Source: Oxyruncus cristatus (lineage: Eukaryota > Chordata > Aves > Passeriformes > Cotingidae). From it: a stretch of DNA of 64,000 nt. Positions 16,591-28,450 of this stretch are shown here, piece by piece. Under the pieces are notes generated by a model. That model was not told the origin of the DNA, did not search any database, and worked only from the letters and a program-made list of their open reading frames with translations. The DNA lies in NCBI GenBank assembly GCA_013399855.1, contig VXAY01007405.1, positions 496,741 to 560,740 of the forward strand, in the 5' to 3' direction. Every line of letters begins with the position of its first letter. Position 1 is the stretch's first letter. Position numbers and translations under genes: made by a program.

Positions 16591-18490
16591 TACACCTTGT
16601 TATTTTTCCTTTCTCTTCCCCCCTCTAGAGCATCCAGAGGCGGGGGTACCTGCCAGGAAACATTCCATGTCATGTTTTCTGCTGAAAACAGAGGGCAATT
16701 ACTGACCTTTCTCTTTTTTTTTTTGCTCCTACAAAAGCACGTTGGTTCAGAGCTGACCACTGTCAGCACCCACGTTCTGCCTCCTCGGACCGGGGTCTCT
16801 TTAAAGCCCAGCGTTGCCGGGGGAGGCAGAATTCCCACTCAGCAGGGGTCGGGTGTGTGATCACCGGCTCTCAGCTGAAGCGTTTTAGCTGAAGTGCCTC
16901 ATTTTAATCCCCCAGAATTACTGGCCCCCGTTACACGCTGGTCGTTACCATGAAGTGTCATCGGGCTTCAGTCGAGTTCTCGAGGAGAAATCCTCGTTAA
17001 ACGGGGGTGGGGGGCGTCAGTTTTATATTTCTTTTTTTCTTTTCTTTTTTTTTTTTTTTTTAATTCCATTCCTGGGAGAATCCTCCTCCTGAGAACGCAG
17101 CACTGACCGAGTTCACCTGCGTGAACTCGGATTTGCAGAGCAGCTGAGCTCAAATGGTCGGCACTGGGTTCGAATGGGTGATTTTAGGATGCTTTTCGTC
17201 CCCCTTTCTTTCCACCGAGGGGTTGCATTGGGAAATACTCCAATTGATAACTAATAATATTTGCTTCAGCTAAATTCACAAGGACTTGATCTCTGTGGGT
17301 TTTGGGCAGCCATGAAAATAACCATGGAAATATTCCTTAGTTCTAGAAAGATTCCCTTCTTCAGCCACTGACACTGAAGCAGTAAGTGATTCACAATAAA
17401 ATCATGTTACTGCAGGGGGGGAAAAAAAACCCCACTAAAATAATGATCACACATTCCTTCACTTCTGAGGTAAAATACGTTTCTCAACAGTAGAAAAATA
17501 TTTGTATTTGGTTAAAAAAGAAAAAAAAGGCAAGAGATTTTTGTTGTATCTTTGAAGCTCTACTTAATATCAAAGCAAAATTTCAAGTAGTTAACGTGAT
17601 CACGAAGCAGCTGGTGTTGCTCTCCAAACTAAAGAATTATACTAAAAAAAAAAAATAAAAAACAAACACCCTCTTCGGGCATCTGGAGCTGTATTAAATT
17701 TGCAATGCAGTGTTAATGTAACCTCTCGTCCCCTTTTCTCCCCACTCCCCCCCCTTTTTTCTTTTTTTTTCCTTTTTTTTTTTTTTTTTTTCCCCTAAAT
17801 GACTGTGATAGAAGTGAAATCTAACATTTAATTTAGCTGAATGTATTGCAACTATGCCATAAAACACAGAGATCTTGTGTCTAGAAGTGAGGCTTGGGCC
17901 GGGCTCAGAGAGCGGGTCCCAAGGCCTTGGAAAATTGGGGATGAGCCAAACCCAGCCCAAACTGTGCAGCTTCACACCCATCTCTAATCAGAAGCATTAA
18001 CTTGACACTTTTCCAGCCATGAGTAACCATTCTTCCATGCTGGAAGAACTCAATAGGATGCACTTATTTCCATGCCTCTTATTCATATTTGTGTCTCAAC
18101 AACAAACCCCGAGTTTTGGGCTTTCATTCAAGCTCCAAAGAGCAAGAAAAAAAAAAAAAAGGGTTTTGGGGAGACCTTTTCATCTCCAGGTTTGAGTAGG
18201 AATTTGAACGAGAACTTTGAAGTAAAGATTCTCTCTTCTGGTTTGTTTAATAATCATTAAAAACCAACCAAACAAAAAGTGTCTTGGTGTCTCCTGGACA
18301 TCTGACAAGCACAACTCCATTGAAAATGAAATCACTTGGTTCTGCAGAGGGACACAGGTAGGAATCAAAACGCCCTCGGGCGAGCATCACTGCAAAAGTC
18401 TGTTTGCAGAAGGAAAATGAGGTGCATGGAAAAGTCGGGAAAAGGAAAAGCTGTTATCTTAATGATAACAGCTGCACAAATAATTTAAAG

Positions 18491-18947
18491 TCCGGAGAAG
18501 AGCAACCAGGCTGGGGAAGGGACTGGAGCACAAGCCCTGTGAGGAGAGGCTGAGGGAGCTGGGGTTGTTGAGCCTGGAGAAGAGGAGGCTCAGGGGAGAC
18601 CTCATCGCTCTCTACAACTCCCTGACAGGAGGGGGGAGCCAGGTGGGGGTTGGTCTCTTCTCCCAGGCAACTCTCAGGAAGACAAGAGGGCTCGGCCTTA
18701 AGCTGTGCCAGGGGAGGTTTAGGTGAGATATTAGGAAGAAATTCTTTCCAGAGAGGGTAATCAGCCCTTGGAATGGGCTCCCCAGGGAAGTGGTGGATTC
18801 TCTGTCCCTGGAGGTGTTTAAGATGAGGCTGGACGTGGCACTGAGTGCCATAGTCCAGTAACCACGGTGGGGTTGGATCAAGGGTTGGACTTGATGATCT
18901 CAGAGGTCCTTTCCAACCCATCTGATTCTGTGATTCTGTGATTCTAT
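18491..18947 (+). mobile_element. CR1 LINE 3' fragment, young-looking, carrying an EBF consensus site
   Basis: It runs from GGAGAAGAGCAACCAGGCTG to TTGGACTTGATGATCTCAGA and TCCTTTCCAACCCATCTGAT, and ends in three TGATTCTRTG-type terminal repeats. It is very similar to the copy at 43531-43738. Position 18779-18788 reads TCCCCAGGGA. Confidence 0.95.
18779..18788. promoter_or_regulatory. Perfect EBF consensus palindrome within a CR1 copy
   Basis: TCCCCAGGGA lies inside the CR1 at 18491-18947. The sister copy at 43531-43738 has TACCCAGGGA at the same place and so lacks the perfect core. Confidence 0.4.
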
Positions 18948-21900
18948 TAGAAAAAACAGTGGAGGTTTTAGATATGACCCAAGACTGAAACACAACGAAT
19001 GAAATCATAACGTGAATCAAGCACCCACTACCCTGTGCTTTTTGACCCTCTTTTACTCCCTCACGTGTTCATGTGCTGGTGGGGGAACAACCATCCTTTC
19101 AAACCCAACAAACCCTAATTCTGCACATTAATGACTTGGCCTGATGTAAAGCTTAACAATTAAAATGCAAACAGGTCCCTAATCCTTTAAAATTATCTTT
19201 TTTTGGTTTTTTTTTCTTTTGTTCCTCCCGCAACTTCTGACTTGCAGGGTTGATGGCAGGCCACGTTCCACGAGCAGCAGGCAAAAAAAAAAAAATAAAA
19301 GCATTTGCCATTTGGGCAAATTTACCCTGTAAACACAACAAATGAATAATCAATTAAAAAGAAAACAACAAAAAAAATAAAAAAAAAGGAGGGTCCAGAA
19401 GGCACTGGAGCGTTCAAGAACACTCTTAACTTTGGGTATATTTGGGGAAGTCGTCCTTCCATCCTTAGGAACAAGGAGGGAGACAGAAAACAAGCTGTCT
19501 TTGCTTATTGTCTTTAGTGCTCATCACGGCTAATTTCCCTTGGAACACAGAGCTCTGCTATTCCCAGAGTGTCAAATTTTAGCAATCAAACCACTTTTTT
19601 GTGTGGGTTTTTTTTTTTTATATCCACACTGACCTCTACAGCCTGGAACAAAGCTCACCAAGCCCCATGTCCAGCTCTGATCCAGAGCCTGAATGAAGAT
19701 CCTGCTCTCACTCAAAACCTCAGGAATTTCGCAGTTTGGCTCAGGGGGTTCATTTTTGTAACCCCCCAAAAAAAAAGGGTCCTGTCAACACCCTTGGGTT
19801 TGGTGGAAGGGAAACCAAACTTGGGGGTTTTGCCTGATCCCCATTAGCCTGGGGGTGTGAGCTGAGCCCTCACACTGAAACGCCGAGGGCATGAACTCCT
19901 GGGGAACTGGAAGTGCAGCAGGGGTTGAAGTTATCCCTGAAAAACAGAACCACGGAGTTTCACTTGGCCCGGGTGTTCCCACCTTGGCTTGTTCTACGGC
20001 AGCGAACCCAGATGAAGAGTCAGCCCCAGCTCCTTTTTCCTCGCCACTAAAGTGCTGATTTTGGCCCAGGGATCAAAAGCCAGGCCAGGCTTTCTCCCAC
20101 GCAGGCGGTGCCAGGTGGATGTGCCAAGGAAGGGAGGAATTCCACGTGGTGCTGCAGGACCCAGTTCAGCCTCCCTGTCGTGTTTCACCGGGAATCTGAG
20201 GCTGTGGAGGCTCTGCTGCCTCTGCTTTTGGGTGTGGAGGCGCAGGGGTGACACAAAGAACAAGGCTGATTGATATCACAGACTCCTGTCCCCCCCCCAA
20301 AAAAAAAAAATCAGATCCAAACTCCTGCAGTTCAGCACCTGGTAGAAACCTGGGATTGAAGCTGAGGGGGTTTTGGGAACAGCCAGCTTGAAATCAGAGC
20401 TGAATTTCTCCAGTGTCCAGGTGCGTTTGGACCCAGAATTCCCGTTTTTGGCTGTTACAACCAATATTCTGTGTAATATGGCAGTGCCTCCAGTCCCCAG
20501 GTGCTGATCAGGAGACCCTGGTGCATGATTTTTTTACAGACTCATAACAAACCCCCCCCCAAAAAAAGAGCCTGTATCTAGTTTTCATTCCATTCCACAA
20601 TCAGCTCCAAGAGCCAACAAGATCTGTTTACATGCTGTAAAATAGGTTTTCCTTTGCTCTCCAGATTTTTTTTTTTTTCTTTTTTCACATTCTTGGCAGA
20701 TGAAAACTAATTGGTGTTTTTTTCTTTCTGGAAGCTGCCACTTGAAATAAAAAAATCGGTATGAATTTCCTAACAATGAGCACCTCTTTTTTTCCCCCGT
20801 CCTGCCTTATCATCTCTAAAAAAAAAAACAGAATGAAGGAGTCACTGCAGCCTCTTTAAACTGCAAGTGAAAAAAATTAAGCTGGTCAGGAATTTTTCTT
20901 TAAATTTCTTCCTGCTCCAAACACCAAAAAAAATTAATAACTCTTCTTTTTTTTTTTTTTTTGGTCTGCATTTCTTTAAATTTTTTGAGCTTTTGGATTC
21001 CTCTTAAAAGTTGAACACTTTTTTTTTTTCTTCAAAAAAAATTTACCTCCTGTGACTTTTTCGTCACCGGTAAAAGTTAAAAATAAAATACAAAAATCGC
21101 TTGTCTACGAAAACATGTTTTGGTGGAAAGTTTTAAGCGATGCTGTCGATTCCTGTGGAGCTTTAACTTCGTTTATAAATGGGGGAAGCTGATGCAGGTG
21201 AACACGAAACATGAAGCAATGGAACATGAATTGCCAGACCTACAGATGTCACCTTCCCTTGTCAAGCCTTGTGGGTCTACAAGAAAACCCCACATCCCTC
21301 AGTGAGACAAAATGCGATTTGTAGCAGGGATGTGGCACAGGGAAGACACAATAATAACGAGAACAAGCAGCGTTTGCAAGGACAGTCCTGGTTTCCATCG
21401 GCTCTGGATGGCAAAGGGCACATGGATTGTCAACTGTCCTCCTGGATTTGACCACGAAGTTTTCCCCAGGTGAGCGATGAACGTTATATTTATATATTCA
21501 CACCAAATGAAAGGGGGAAAGGCTTTATATATTTACTCACAGAAAGGGGAAAATGGCTCAGGAAAGGTTGCACAGGAAATTTGAGGTGCATCCAAGCCCC
21601 AGATTTGCATCCCTGTGGTCCCTCCCTCTCCTCGCACCTCGGCTCGTTCCAGCACCACTTTTCTCAGCCACGTCCCTTCCCACCTGCTGGCACACCCAGG
21701 GAGGACAAGGCTGCGCCGTTCCCTTCACATTTTCACCAGGGCTAAGCCACAGGTGAAGGACTTATTTATTAAACCTGCGAGCTCTGGAAGGCTGGGAGCC
21801 CGTGTGCGTGCCTCTCCCTCCTCAGCGCTGCCACACTTCACCTCCTCCTGCGTTTTTATGAGCTGGAATTCACAATACATCAGCCACGGGGATGATGAAA

Positions 21901-22511
21901 CCAGTGGCAGATTTCACTGCAAAGCAGCTGGGTCACCGTCCCACGGGGCTTGTTGCTTTGCTGTGTGAGATCTTAAAGTGACCATTGCTATTTTGGCTCC
22001 TTTTGGTGATTTGTTTTTTTTTTTCTTTAAAAAAAAAAAAAAAGAAGCTGAAAGGGAGGGGATGAGAGTGTTAACAGGCTGAAAAAAAGAAAGGGTGGAA
22101 GGAGGTAGGGAGTGGAGGGAAATGAGGAGATTGCTTGTGTAGCACGTACAGAGCTACTCTGAAAAATTCGGAGGCTTCTAAGTATCGCAAACACGATCCC
22201 TGCTGTGGGCAGCTGCATGTGAGAGAGCTTCGCCCGAGGGTGTCAAATCAAATATCCACTGCTGGTTGGTACAGTACATCACTTCCCCCTTGGGGATTCC
22301 GAGTGGAAAAAGAGGGGAGAATGTAAAAAAAATTAAAAAAAAAAAAAATATAAATAAAAAAAAAAGAGGGGAAAAGGTTTAAACACAACAAATGGAGAGA
22401 AACTTGAACACTACCTGCTACGGGTTATCATATGCTGTCATCGTATTTATTATGAGAGGGGAGAAGAGGAAAAGGAGCAGACAGGTTAAAGCTGAGCCTT
22501 AGAAGACTTAC

Positions 22512-22593
22512 CTGGAACCGCCTCATGTCTCTTGGGTTTCCTGCTGTTTTCAAGCAATTCTGATTGCACTTGAGAAAAAATTTTAAGAAGAAT
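22512..22593 (-). CDS. EBF2: EBF2-type transcription factor, internal coding exon (DNA-binding domain; equivalent to EBF1 exon 7)
   Basis: This is the first of four consecutive exons of an EBF/COE transcription factor in transcript order. The minus strand shows a pyrimidine-rich acceptor (TTTATCTTTCCAG) before the exon and a GTAAGT donor after CAG. The 82-bp exon begins with the third base of a split Arg codon and then encodes 27 residues: [15 protein letters not shown], then [12 protein letters not shown]. This is the part of the DNA-binding domain that follows the zinc-knuckle exon. Thr in CLKTAG matches EBF2 and EBF3; EBF1, as I recall it, has Asn. EBF proteins bind palindromic ATTCCCNNGGGAAT-like sites as dimers in the nucleus and control cell identity, with EBF2 acting in fat, bone, neuronal and sensory lineages. 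No start codon is expected because the exon is internal. The preceding exon should end in AG after an Asp codon, and I did not find it in the 41 kb to the right. Confidence 0.93.
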
Positions 22594-25265
22594 CTGGAAA
22601 GATAAAGAACCACATCGCTTCTGTTACCCACGAGAAAAGGCTGCTGTTGTGTTCTGTTTTAAAGTACATATGCCCGGGATTTATGCAGTGATTTACAGGA
22701 TGGTGTGTCTTATAGCACGGTAAGAGCTCATCAAGAGAGAAACCAAACAAACAAACCCCCCCCCAAAAATCAGGTAAAGTGCAACCAATGTGCCTGAAAT
22801 CCACCCTGGTGCGAGGGAACACAGCTGCTCTGATTTACACCCCACTGCAGGTTTGACCACACAGTTTTAGCTCCTTCCTTTATCTTCTCCCTCGCATGAG
22901 AGGTCTTTCTTCTGCTGTCTGAAGGGATTTTCCACGAGACAATACAGAGGGATAATGGTATTGTGGGGATGACAAAAACCAACAGGGCAACTCCGCAGCA
23001 GATAAGCCTCAAAAGCGACTCCTTCGGTGTATTAAAAAGCAGAAACAGAGGAGGAACCTGAGGAGGTTTCCTCAGGCTGATATTTTTTTTTTGTTGTTGA
23101 GAAGGCTCCAGTGACTAAAGCAGAGAAGCAATAAAATATCCAGATTATAATCTCACCAAGATTTAGAGGGAGGATGAGGGAAACACAACCCCGAGTGATA
23201 CATGACAGCTCACGCTGTCCGAGCAGATAAACCCATTAACATCAGACAAACTTCTTGTGCCAATTATTTTTGCCCTGTAACCCCCCACCCCTCCTTTTTT
23301 TAATGTGTTTTTAACGCTCTGGAGAGTTCAGCTCACCAAGTTGAACCTTCAGCATTCTTGGGTGACTTACCCAACGCTACCCATAAGAGATTTTAGAGTT
23401 TGGAAATAAATATTAAACGGCATTTTTTTCTGTGAGCTCTTCCACCAGATTTTATGTCCAATCCAGGGAGGAGAGGATTCATCCCTTTATTTGATTAATC
23501 TGATTAAATCTGTGAATCTCGTGAATAAAGAAACTGCACGAAAACCCGTAGTTTTTGGATTAAAAGCAAAACGAGCCCGTCTTCAGAATTCAGACACAAG
23601 CAGGAAATTTTTTGGCGTCCTCTGTCACAAGTGAAAATATTCCCTGTGATTCCTTCCATTTCTATTTATCGGGCAAAATATGTTTAACCACGACAATCGT
23701 AATTGCAAAAATGAATCAAAGATGGCTTTAGGAGGGGGGGGGGGAAAAAAACCCTCGGATATAAGAAAGAAAGAAATAGTTGAAGAATTGATTTCGAATA
23801 CAAAGAACGAGTTATTTATTTATTTCTCTTGCTGAGTGCTTTCCTTAAAAAGAAAAAAAAATAAAAAAAATAAAAAAAAATCAGCTTTTGCAGTAAGTTA
23901 AAGTCCCAGGTGAGCCAGGCCTATTTCCCTTTCTGTTACTATGACAACGATTTTTTACCGCAGTCCCTAAGTCCCTTCAGAACTCACACATTCATGCCTT
24001 GAATTAGAACTTTAAAGGAGAAAGATGGATATTCCCTGGGTTTACCAAACAACACCCACCAAAACAGCCCCAGCACGAGACAATAAGGCAAGAAAAACCC
24101 GCTCTCCCTTGTTAGTGCCACTTGCCCCCCCCTTTGCACCGGGGTGTTTCTGCTCCCTCTGCCCCAAAACACCGAGAAACAACCGAGGGTTGGACCCGTC
24201 TGTGCGTCGGTGGAACGAACAAAACCCCTCGGAAACCTCACGGCGACCGAACCCGCAGAAAAACCTCCTGTAAAAACAACCCCAAAGACAACCCCGGAGT
24301 GAGCTTTGAGCTTTTTAGATCAAAATGTTCCCTTTCTCCCCACCCCTTAAATGTCTCACAAAAATGCATTGGGTATTTAAAGATATCTTTGCTCCGGCAG
24401 CGCGTTTTGCAGCCGGTTGTTTTTCCTCCGTTGTTCCTCCTCCTTCCCGGTTTAAAGGGCACTTTGGTTCTCCCAAAAAAAACCCAAAGGGGGTCCTGCT
24501 GTGGCATCTCCCTTCACCTGGGCAGGTTCAGCAGGAAAGAGGGGCCAGTGCTCAGCTCTCTGGGGGTGAATCCTGCCACCCGATCCTGGTCACCTCGCCC
24601 TGTGTTCCAAACTAAAAATTCCCGCAGGACTTCGTTCCTCGGGAGCGGCGCCGAGCGAATATATTCCCTCAGATTAGTCCTGTTGACTCCTCGTGCTGAA
24701 ACCTGTGACCCCTTTTATTTGAGTGTCTCGGGACCTCTTTTCTGGGAATGATTTGGCGAGTGAGGTTTCATCCACGAGGATGTTTTCCGGGGGAAAAATC
24801 CTCTGCGCGCCGAGACTCACAGCAGGGTCTGAGGCAGAAATGTTTCTCTCAAACACCCCTTTTCATCTCCCCCCCCCTCCTTCTCACAGCTACCAAAAAA
24901 TTATTTGCAGGTAGATAAACGTGTCCCTGAGATGTTGCCGTGGAAGGGAAAACCGCACAGCGGAACCAAACTGTACAATAAAGGAACTTTCACAGGAAAA
25001 TTATTGTGATTAGGCTGATTATTCCTGCAGGAAAAGTGCAAACAGAAACCCACAAGTTGTTACTTCCAGGGACAAACAAAACGAATCGATCAGGGAAGCG
25101 ACCCCGGTTTTCCTTTTTTAATTCTTTTGTAGTGCTTTGCATCCCACTCCTGGAGAGGAGAGAAACGATCAACCAAAGGACTGAAAACGGGGAAAACGAG
25201 CAAAGGAAAGTGTCTGGGGGCTGAGTTTGGAGAGAGCAAAGCTGCTGCGGGGCTGTGTGTGACAC

Positions 25266-25355
25266 AAACCCCTAAAGGGCAGGTACAGAGGGGCAAAAAA
25301 ACTCTAAATGAAGCCCCTAAAAGGCAGGTATGGAGAGGCAAAAACTCTAAATGTA
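25266..25355. repeat. Imperfect tandem duplication of a ~45-bp unit
   Basis: Two adjacent copies share CCCCTAAAGGGCAGGTA and GAGGCAAAAACTCTAAATG-like blocks. The copies differ by small substitutions and A-run length. Confidence 0.85.
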
Positions 25356-28139
25356 CATATAACAGTATCCATGAGCAAACCCTGCAACAGAGCGAGCTGA
25401 AATCGTGTTTTTCTGCTAAATGTCTCCAGAAAATTAAGGTTTGGATCCTCATCAAGCATGAACTAACAATGTGTGTAAGTGAAAATTAGGGTGGATTTCG
25501 AATTAAATCCGTGCTGATCCCGACCAAGGGGGGTGTTGTCCATTTAAAAACATGCAGGAAAGAAAACTCTCCCTGCGCTGCTGCATCGCTGACTGCTCTG
25601 CCACAAACACAGCCAAACCCACGGAGCTCCGGGCTCCTGGACCGGGATTTTTATCCAACAGTAATCCGGGGACCCCGCCTGGGATAACTTGGAGGTGCCT
25701 GACTTTCTGGGATTGCTGAGCAGCTCAAGCGCTGGAAATTCCCCCCCTCTAAGACACCACAAAACTGCCTCCTCTCCCTTCTGGAAGGGCTGGCTTTGAC
25801 TTCAGTGCTTAAACATCGTGGCACAGATCATATTTATTGCTGAGATAAACCCGTAGTTTCTTCAGAGCTCGCCGAAAGTGCTGCACCAGGATGGTTTTCC
25901 CTCCCATCACCCCGAATTTAGGTTTAATTTCATTTAGAAGCACACGCCAGAATTTTTATCTTTCCTCCAGTTCAACCACATCCCTCTTTTTCTCCTCTCA
26001 GGGCTCCTCCAGTCGAGTTTTAACTGCAACTGGGTATCTGCGTGAAGTATTTGGTAGGTTGTTATATATACATACATATATATTTTTTAAGTGGTTGCAT
26101 CTGGGAAAGGCATTAATATTTATTGCAGCATTAGAATAAAAATGACTTGGGGGGAGCAAAGAGGAGGGAAGGTTTGGCACTAAGTGAAGCTGATTTAGGG
26201 GTAACAGGAGAATTGCAGGAAGGCTTTATTAATTTTTTTAAATGTCAACCTTTAGCCAGTTTTCGGCCTTAACCTATATGTATATATATCCAAAAAAAAA
26301 TTATGAGGGAAAAAAAAAAAGGAATTATAAAAACATTAGTTTATTGTCATGTTCCTTAGCCAGGCTTTTGTCTTGCTAAGGCCAGCATTAGGTCTGAGTT
26401 TAGCAGGTGACTCTGATTCCAGCCAAGCAGAGGGAGAGTGGCCCTTCCTCTCTCATAGATCAGCATTTCAGGGTGCTGGGGGAAAACAAACCCTTCTGAA
26501 CAACTACCACTAAAAACTCTGGCATTGCTGTAAAAAACCTGCTGGACTTAATGCGGAAACATAAAATGAATTACGACGCAAATATAGATTTTTCTTTTCC
26601 CGTTGTCTCTCTCTCTCTCTCTCACGCAGTTGACCTCACTGGGGACAGACTGATGCGCCTGCATCTCCAAAATGCCACCTTTAATCTGCCTCCCTCTGGC
26701 AGGATTCAAGAGGGAGCTATTTTAAAAGTTACTGCTCCTCCTACTGGGAGTCACCACCGAGCTGATGCATCATTGAAGTGCCCCTTTTTCACTTCAGGAC
26801 GAAGACAGCTGTGTTACCTCGACTGTTTTTCAGCAGTGGCACGAGCAGTGCTGCCTGACTGGGTGGGGAAGCAGGCTGGGAATGCTCATTCCACCATAAC
26901 AGAGCTGAGAGGTTGTCCACGGACAGGGACTAAGTCAGGTCTTGCACCAGTCAAGCAGTTGTTGACCCCACAGCCCTGTGTGCGCCCGTATTATGAGGTT
27001 CTGTCCCAACCTGAGGCAAATAGAACGCCTGCCCCACACCTCTGAGGGTGTTTATCCATCTCAGGTGGCTGAGAAGAATCAAACCGACCTTAATCAAATC
27101 CCGCTGGGGTCAGGAAAACCTTCCCGGTGGCTTCAACAGGAGCCCCGGAGCGCGGCCCCACGTGCGACAGAAGGTGTAGTGTAAAGAGAAAAACCCATTA
27201 TTACGTTTTTAAGCCCCTGCCCCGAGACCTGGGACAAGCGAGTGTCACCACCCGGGCCCTCAGGGACAGGTAATGTGCTTTGTGGTTTCACAGGGCCGTC
27301 CTGGGGGTCTCAAACTTCGACGAATTCCACCTCAGAAAACCCCTCTGCGGAGGTGCTGCCACCCACCACTGCCCGGGCCAAGATCCCAGGGCCTGGAAAC
27401 TGGGAGGGACCTGCTCCCCACCCCGTCACTGAGCTGGGACTGGGATCTCCTGGCACTCCTGCTTCTGCATCACCTTCCCACCCACCTTCTGTGCCTTCTT
27501 AAAGTACAGAATCCAGTACAGAAGCAAGAGGTGCAACGTCTTGATGCAGTATCTTGTGAACAGCCGCTGGATGCACTTCCAAAATACCCCTTGTAAAGCA
27601 GGCACTGAGATAATTCTGGCTTGTTTGGGTTACTGTGGAATCTGGTTTCGTGGCCTCAGTCATTTTTTTGGCACGAGAACGTGCCTGTCATCTAAATAAT
27701 CATGATTATGTTTATCAGCGAATCCTGCGATGCCAAAATCCAATGAAAATATAAAGACATGGTGCCATTCTGCTTAAATAAACTCGGTGCTTCCAAAAAA
27801 GTCACAAAGGGAGCAAAGGAAAAAAAACCAGAAGTTGCTGTTATGAGTATCTTTGCCCCAGTAAAACCATGTTAAGTTTAAACATGCTATGAACTGCAAA
27901 ACTATTATTATTACAGTGAGGGCCTGACTCCAACTCGATCAGAGCAGGGAAATTCTGGATCAGGGGGTCCCATCCTCCCCTCAGCTCACCCGTGTGTGTC
28001 TTGGCATTGCAAACTCTGAGATAAGTGTGGCAAGTAACTCTCTACCCAGTGCCCCAACGTGACAAGGTGGGAGGCTTTGCTTCAGATTCCTTCCTTTCGA
28101 AGGCATTAGGTCAGATTTTTGAAGGTCACTGCTCAAAAT

Positions 28140-28450
28140 CAATTAATTGCATTTATTTGATATCATCATCCTGATTTTAATGACTATCACAGTAGAAGAC
28201 TTCTTTATGATCTGAATATTTATCTCTGGAGTAATTTCGGTCTATTATGTCAGCGTGTGTTATTAGGGAGCTGATGAGAAAAGTTCCCACTCTTTTCCAG
28301 CAGTTATAGTCAGCGTGGGATCAGGGACTGCACAAAGGCACTTTAAATGAACATACACCTTTATACTGCGTGAGAAATGAGTGAGCTTATTACAATAAGC
28401 CAGAGTATTTATATGATACTCCACAAACAGCAGCTAATTAATCTTCACAA
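28140..28450. promoter_or_regulatory. Candidate conserved non-coding element
   Basis: AT-rich unique sequence with CAATTAATTGCATTTATTTG and GTGTTATTAGGGAGCTGATG, free of simple repeats. Judged from texture only. Confidence 0.25.

Noticed and set aside
18454..19020. A 188-codon minus-strand open frame
   Set aside because: It is the antisense of the CR1 copy at 18491-18947.
22264..22277. CCCCTTGGGG palindrome near the 22512-22593 exon as an EBF site
   Set aside because: The flanking T and A of the core are replaced, so it does not meet the TCCCNNGGGA definition used for the other sites.
24122..24751. A 209-codon plus-strand open frame
   Set aside because: Its composition is biased (Pro, Ser, Arg), no domain is visible, there are no splice signals to EBF exons, and it overlaps other random frames.
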